A DNA stretch of 64,000 nucleotides from Erysipelotrichaceae bacterium UBA2227 (GTDB lineage Bacteria; Bacillota_I; Bacilli_A; Erysipelotrichales; Erysipelotrichaceae), in contig DDYT01000033.1 in the NCBI GenBank assembly GCA_002348095.1, forward strand, positions 5,371-69,370, given 5' to 3'. This document shows positions 60,233-64,000 of this stretch, piece after piece. The translations under genes were made by a program, and so were the position numbers. Position 1 is the first letter of the stretch. Each line of letters starts with the position of its first letter. Under the pieces are notes generated by a model. That model was not told where the DNA came from. It searched no databases and saw only the letters and a list, made by a program, of their open reading frames with translations.

Positions 60233-61459
60233 ATGGAATCACTAAGAGAACTATATAAATCAGGTCCCGGACCTTCAAGCAGTCATACATTGGCCCCTCG
60301 GCGCGCCATTCTTTTGTTCTTACAGCGGGTGAAAAATATTGCTTATGCCAAAGTTGAACTGTACGGCTCTCTTTCCCTGACCGGGAAAGGGCATTTTACT
60401 GACAAAGTCATTATCGATACCTTTGCTCCGATCCCGTGTACGGTTGATTTTAAACTTGATTGGGCCTATCCGTTTCCTAACGGTATGATCGTTCGTGCGT
60501 TCAATAACCAGGATGAGTTGCTGTTGGAGTGGGTCGTGTATTCGATCGGCGGTGGAAGCATTATGATCCTCAATGAGGACTTTGATTTTCAGCGACAGGT
60601 ATATCCGCATCGTAACTTTGAAGAAATCATGGATTTCTGTGCGTTTAATAAAATCACATTGCCACAGTTTGTGTTTACTTATGAGCCGGATCTGCCGGAT
60701 TATCTGTCGTTGATTCTCAATGATATGCTGTTTGCGGTCAAACGCGGGTTGGAGGGTACCGGTCTTTTGCCGGGTAAACTGAAGATGCCGAGGGTGGCGA
60801 AGTCGATGATGCTGCAGGCCAATATCCTTGAAAGCCATACCCAACGGAACCGCATGAAATTACTGGCTTATGCCTATGCCAACAATGAGGAAAATGCATC
60901 CTTGGGCAAGGTGGTCACGGCACCCACGCTGGGAGCCAGCGGGGTGATGGCTTCTTTGATGTATCACTGTTATAACGATCTGGGGTATTCGCGTGCGCAG
61001 CTGATCAATGCTTTGGCCGTTGGGGGAATCATCGGTAATGTCGTAAAGACCAACGCAACGATATCGGGAGCCGTAGGCGGATGTCAGGCGGAAATCGGTG
61101 TTGCCTGTGCGATGGCGGCGGCCTCGATGGCATATCTCGAAGGAGGCAACCTGAAAATTATCGAGTATGCAGCGGAGATCGGAATGGAGCACCATCTGGG
61201 TTTGACATGTGACCCGGTTGGCGGTTATGTCATCATCCCTTGCATCGAGCGCAACGGTGCTGCGGTTTTACGTGCGGTCGATGCGGCATTTATGGCGAAA
61301 ACGATTGGTGCGATCAAGCCCAACCGTGTCAGTTTTGATATGGTCATCCGGACGATGAACTATACCGGAGCAAAAATACCTATGGAGCTAAAGGAAACTT
61401 CATTGGGTGGATTGGCTACGGAATGTACCTGGGATTTACCCGAAGATATCGAACATTAG
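60233..61459 (+). CDS. sdaA: Fe-S L-serine ammonia-lyase (single chain)
   Basis: This 408-residue enzyme deaminates L-serine to pyruvate and ammonia. GPGPSSSHTLAPRRA marks the N-terminal beta-chain domain, and the alpha-chain domain supplies cluster cysteines in LTCDPVGG, IIPCIERNG and near the end (TEC). The fused, oxygen-sensitive [4Fe-4S] form fits an anaerobe. GAGGTGAACC precedes the ATG, five bases after holA. Pyruvate and ammonia would feed central metabolism; RidA elsewhere in the window detoxifies intermediates of similar chemistry. Confidence 0.9.
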   Translation: MESLRELYKSGPGPSSSHTLAPRRAILLFLQRVKNIAYAKVELYGSLSLTGKGHFTDKVIIDTFAPIPCTVDFKLDWAYPFPNGMIVRAFNNQDELLLEWVVYSIGGGSIMILNEDFDFQRQVYPHRNFEEIMDFCAFNKITLPQFVFTYEPDLPDYLSLILNDMLFAVKRGLEGTGLLPGKLKMPRVAKSMMLQANILESHTQRNRMKLLAYAYANNEENASLGKVVTAPTLGASGVMASLMYHCYNDLGYSRAQLINALAVGGIIGNVVKTNATISGAVGGCQAEIGVACAMAAASMAYLEGGNLKIIEYAAEIGMEHHLGLTCDPVGGYVIIPCIERNGAAVLRAVDAAFMAKTIGAIKPNRVSFDMVIRTMNYTGAKIPMELKETSLGGLATECTWDLPEDIEH

Positions 61460-61478
61460 AGCCGCAAGGCTCTATTTG
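61457..61478 (+). terminator. Putative terminator after sdaA
   Basis: A 7-bp stem (61457-61463 with 61468-61474) has a GCAA loop. It overlaps the stop codon; the T tract is short. Confidence 0.55.
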
Positions 61479-61482
61479 AAAA

Positions 61483-61504
61483 TAAAAAAACCAGCTGGGC
61501 TGGT
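61483..61504 (-). terminator. Terminator after rpsT
   Basis: On the minus strand a six-bp stem (61490-61495 with 61499-61504) is followed by a run of eight T. Confidence 0.8.
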
Positions 61505-61508
61505 GTTC

Positions 61509-61772
61509 TTACTCCATTGCGTTTATGGCTTTTGAAAAACGGGCTTTTTGACGGCTGGCGTAATTCTTATGATAGATTCCGCTGGTAACCGCTTTGTCTA
61601 AGCGTGAGTTCAATACATCATTTGCTTCAACAGCAGCTGTTTTATTTTTATCGGCAATCGCTTTTAACACATGCTTGATTTGTGTTTTCAGAGCTGATTT
61701 TTCCGAAGTGACTGCCGCGGATCGCTTTAAGTTTGTTAATGAACGTTTCTTTTGACTCTTAATGTTTGGCAT
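61509..61772 (-). CDS. rpsT: 30S ribosomal protein S20
   Basis: This 87-residue basic protein binds 16S rRNA. MPNIKSQKKRSLTNLKR is the usual start, and the helical body and length match the family. AAGGAGGTGC precedes the ATG. It is a lone gene with its own promoter and terminator. Confidence 0.96.
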   Translation of the reverse strand: MPNIKSQKKRSLTNLKRSAAVTSEKSALKTQIKHVLKAIADKNKTAAVEANDVLNSRLDKAVTSGIYHKNYASRQKARFSKAINAME

Positions 61773-61802
61773 CCTTGCACCTCCTTGAAGTTTCGCTTTA
61801 AA

Positions 61803-61831
61803 ATTATAGCAGAGGTATCAGCAAAATGCAA
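61803..61831 (-). promoter_or_regulatory. Promoter of rpsT
   Basis: On the minus strand TTGCAT and an extended -10 TGC TATAAT have a 17-base spacer. Confidence 0.8.
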
Positions 61832-61894
61832 TAAAACAATCCATCATAAAAAGCGCAAAAAGGCGGATGACAAATTCGATTTGGTTCGAAAAAA

Positions 61895-61903
61895 TGCTAT
61901 AAT
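61895..61903 (+). promoter_or_regulatory. Promoter of fmt (extended -10)
   Basis: TGC TATAAT lies 20 bases before the fmt start. The -35 region 17 bases upstream (TTCGAT) is weak. Confidence 0.6.
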
Positions 61904-61922
61904 AGGGCAGTGAGGTGGAAAT

Positions 61923-62858
61923 ATGGGTGTTAGAGTTATTTTTATGGGAACTCCGGTCTTTGCTACCGCAGTCCTAAAATCACTTGTGGAACAAAACTAT
62001 GACGTGGTTGCAGTCGTTACTCAACCGGATAAGCCCATTGGCCGACAACAGGTTTTGACGCCCACCCCGGTCAAAGTATTGGCACAATCCATGAAAATCC
62101 CGGTTTTACAGCCTCTGAAAATAAAGGAGTGCATCGATGAACTCCGATCGTTTTCTGCGGATCTGATTGTCACCTGTGCTTACGGTCAAATGCTTCCGCA
62201 GCGCCTGCTTGAAATCCCGGTATTCGGTTGTATCAATGTCCACGCTTCATTACTGCCGAAATACCGTGGCGGGGCACCGATTCATAAAGCGGTCATAGAG
62301 GGAGAAAGCAAAACCGGAATTTCACTGATGAAAATGGCGGTAAAAATGGATGCCGGACCGGTATTTGCCCAGCGGGAAGTACCCATCGGATCCGATGATA
62401 CAACAGAGACAGTTCACGACCTTCTGATGGAATGTGCCGCTCTTTGCATCAGGGAAGATTTGAAGAAAGTCATTGACGGTCAGGCAGTCTTTATCGAACA
62501 AGATGAATCCAAAGTCACATATGCATACAATATTTCTTCCCAAGACGAGAAAATCGACTTTACAAAGCAAGGGAGAGTTATTTATAATCAGATTCGCGGC
62601 CTGATCAGCTGGCCGGTCGGTCATTTTATGATCGAAGGTAAAAAATGCAAGGTCCATCAGGTAAGATTTTTTGAAGGAAAACATGATTTTGTGAAACCGA
62701 CGTTCGTCGGATTTGAGAAAGATGCCATGGTACTGGCAGTCAATGACGGATGGTTACACATCGTTTCGTTGCAGTTGGAAGGCAAGAAGAAAACTACAGC
62801 CACAGAATTCTATAACGGAATCGGGAAGATGTGGATCGGAAAGGAAGTTGATGTATGA
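61923..62858 (+). CDS. fmt: Methionyl-tRNA formyltransferase
   Basis: It formylates initiator Met-tRNA with 10-formyl-tetrahydrofolate. This 311-residue protein has the N-terminal MGTPVFATAVLKSL, the catalytic INVHASLLPKYRGGAPIHKAV with Asn and His, the DAGPVF loop and the C-terminal tRNA-binding domain (LISWPVGHFMIEG). GAGGTGGAAAT precedes the ATG. It overlaps the next gene by four bases. Confidence 0.96.
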   Translation: MGVRVIFMGTPVFATAVLKSLVEQNYDVVAVVTQPDKPIGRQQVLTPTPVKVLAQSMKIPVLQPLKIKECIDELRSFSADLIVTCAYGQMLPQRLLEIPVFGCINVHASLLPKYRGGAPIHKAVIEGESKTGISLMKMAVKMDAGPVFAQREVPIGSDDTTETVHDLLMECAALCIREDLKKVIDGQAVFIEQDESKVTYAYNISSQDEKIDFTKQGRVIYNQIRGLISWPVGHFMIEGKKCKVHQVRFFEGKHDFVKPTFVGFEKDAMVLAVNDGWLHIVSLQLEGKKKTTATEFYNGIGKMWIGKEVDV

Positions 62859-63349
62859 ACTTGACAAAGAAAATTACGGTTACGGCGCTTTTTACAGGTA
62901 TGGTCGCCGCGCTCACGATTTTTGTGGCGGTACCGATTTTTATCGGATATCTGAATATTGGGGATGCATTGATCATGCTGCTGGCAACAGTACTGCCGGC
63001 GCCGATGATGTTTGTGATTGGTGGGTTCGGCAGCGGACTGGCAGATTTCGCCCTTGGGTATCCTCAATATATCATATTCACGGTACTGATCAAAGGCAGT
63101 GAAGGAGTCATGGTTTCCTATCTGTATAGGACAATCAACGGAAATCTTCGACGGTTTGTTCCTTTTGTTGCCGGTGGACTTTGGATCACGTTGGCATACG
63201 GTCTGACCGATGTCTTTCTGACACAAAGCTGGGAATACTTTATTCCATCAGCAAGTTACAATATCATTCAGGGAATGGGATGTGCGTTGATTGCAATTGC
63301 ACTTGCGCCAGGCTTTTCTAAAATGATGAGTAAGTTATTGAATAAATAG
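62855..63349 (+). CDS. ECF-type transporter S component
   Basis: This 164-residue protein has five to six hydrophobic helices, matching the substrate-binding S component of energy-coupling factor transporters for vitamins. The shared motif region (NIGDALIMLLATVLPAPMMFVIGGFGSGLADFALG) is typical. The vitamin it binds is not identifiable. No ECF ATPases or EcfT gene are in the window, so it would use shared ones. It is coupled to fmt. Confidence 0.75.
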   Translation: MNLTKKITVTALFTGMVAALTIFVAVPIFIGYLNIGDALIMLLATVLPAPMMFVIGGFGSGLADFALGYPQYIIFTVLIKGSEGVMVSYLYRTINGNLRRFVPFVAGGLWITLAYGLTDVFLTQSWEYFIPSASYNIIQGMGCALIAIALAPGFSKMMSKLLNK

Positions 63350-63424
63350 TGCAACTTATCTTTTTTTGCTTGTTTGAGACACGGGTTTGTTTACAATATG
63401 GGTGTAAGCCCGGGAGGATATAAG

Positions 63425-63958
63425 GTGTTTAAGATCAAATTTGATCCTGCTGGTAAAGAGAAGATCAAACAGACCTTGAAAATCGAAGAATCGCCGGACT
63501 ACGAGATTGTTTTATGCCGTGATATCGCTGATCGCGAGCACGACAAAATCAATCTGGTTTTTGAATTGGATAAACTCGAAGTCTTGCACCAATGGCTCGA
63601 ACTTTATAAGAAATCTACGGGCAGGGTACTTTCAGGCAAAACATCGCGAGGTGAAGTGCGGGTGCGGTTTGATCAGGTGTTTACGATCGAATCATACGGA
63701 AACGATGTGTTTGCCTATACGGATAAAGCCGAAATCAGTCTGACAGCAAAGCTGTATCAGCTGGAAGAAGAGTTGCTTAAGGAAGGATTCTTTCGGATAT
63801 CTAAGTCTGTAATCGTCAATGTAGCACGTATCGAAGCGATTGCATCGGGCTTCAACGGGAAACTGACGTTGCTGATGGACAACAAGAAAAAACTGGAAGT
63901 CAACCGGAGTTATACCAAAGCATTTAAGGAATACTTATCACGCAAGGAGGGAAATTAA
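63425..63958 (+). CDS. LytTR-family DNA-binding regulator
   Basis: This 177-residue protein has a C-terminal LytTR domain (from about 80, RVRFDQVFTIESYGNDVFAYT and FFRISKSVIVNVARI) and an N-terminal region of unknown function, without a response-regulator receiver. Such stand-alone LytTR proteins often control nearby membrane genes. GTG at 63425 follows GGGAGGATATAAG; an upstream ATG gives no suitable site. Confidence 0.82.
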   Translation: MFKIKFDPAGKEKIKQTLKIEESPDYEIVLCRDIADREHDKINLVFELDKLEVLHQWLELYKKSTGRVLSGKTSRGEVRVRFDQVFTIESYGNDVFAYTDKAEISLTAKLYQLEEELLKEGFFRISKSVIVNVARIEAIASGFNGKLTLLMDNKKKLEVNRSYTKAFKEYLSRKEGN

Positions 63959-63979
63959 CTATTACAAATCAAGAGAGAA

Positions 63980-64000
63980 ATGAAGAAAAACGAAAAGCAT
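63980..64000 (+). CDS. Possible start of the next gene, cut by the window edge
   Basis: An ATG at 63980 opens a lysine-rich frame that runs off the window after seven codons. Its ribosome-binding site is unclear: AAGGAGGG lies 28 bases upstream, too far, so the true start may differ. In similar operons a membrane protein follows the LytTR gene, but this is not shown here. Confidence 0.25.

Noticed and set aside
1..64000. tRNA, rRNA, CRISPR, IS element, prophage or attachment sites
   Set aside because: None could be seen: no tRNA-like cloverleaf sequence, no repeat-spacer array, no transposase or integrase.

Overview
The window looks like chromosome of a low-to-mid GC, anaerobic Bacillota (Firmicutes), probably near the Erysipelotrichia/Mollicutes side of that phylum. 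The support is indirect: Firmicutes gene neighbourhoods (pfkA-pyk; infC-rpmI-rplT; alaS-ireB-ruvX-DUF1292-mltG-udk-greA; comEA-comEC-holA-rpsT), three T-box leaders, a SAM riboswitch, an L20-type leader with an AUU-started infC, Spx and DnaI, plus a ThrRS without the TGS domain. No 16S gene is present, so the placement is inference. Oxygen-sensitive enzymes ([FeFe]-hydrogenase, Fe-S L-serine dehydratase, a radical-SAM protein) point to fermentative, anaerobic life. I see no IS elements, prophage, CRISPR array, rRNA or tRNA gene.

Layout. 1-7.7 kb: replication helicase loader (dnaI), glycolysis (pfkA, pyk, ROK glucokinase), an M29 aminopeptidase and thrS behind a threonine T-box. 7.8-9.5 kb: a substrate-binding lipoprotein and permease of a NitT/TauT-like ABC importer with no ATPase beside them. 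9.5-17.5 kb: a tightly overlapping ten-gene hydrogenase operon. Its outer genes encode a HydABC/HndABCD-type NAD(P)-linked [FeFe]-hydrogenase. The six inner genes encode a putative sensory module: two DRTGG-like proteins, two GHKL ATPases, a PHP protein and a divergent HydS-like H-cluster protein. 17.5-21.3 kb (minus strand): a secreted beta-propeller protein and proS. 21.5-23.8 kb: a lipoprotein with five FMN-binding-like repeats. 24-26.4 kb: an XRE regulator, infC-rpmI-rplT and a MarR regulator.

26.5-34.9 kb: a flavin reductase-like protein with an esterase, a LicA-like kinase, a radical-SAM protein, rdgB, trmL, small membrane proteins, a RidA with a Cys/His-rich tail, a comK-like gene broken by an in-frame stop, and a YitT-family protein. 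34.9-39.5 kb: SAM riboswitch-metK, then a MarR-controlled MacA/MacB-like exporter. 39.5-45.3 kb (minus strand): an ABC-2-type exporter, uppP, trpS behind a tryptophan T-box, and an APC amino-acid permease. 45.4-50.7 kb: Spx, mnmA, a CPBP protease, recD2 and a convergent C39-like protein. 50.7-61.5 kb: alaS behind an alanine T-box and the conserved housekeeping run through greA, comEA, comEC, holA and L-serine dehydratase. 61.5-64 kb: rpsT (minus), fmt, an ECF-type S component, a LytTR regulator and the window edge.

How it works together: glycolysis to pyruvate, serine deamination and peptide breakdown would supply reduced carriers that the multimeric hydrogenase can discharge as H2. The inner operon genes look like a device that senses H2 or redox state and signals. 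The most distinctive items are this embedded sensory module, the comK-like pseudogene beside otherwise intact competence genes, the five-repeat flavin lipoprotein, and the metal-binding-like tails on RidA and Spx.
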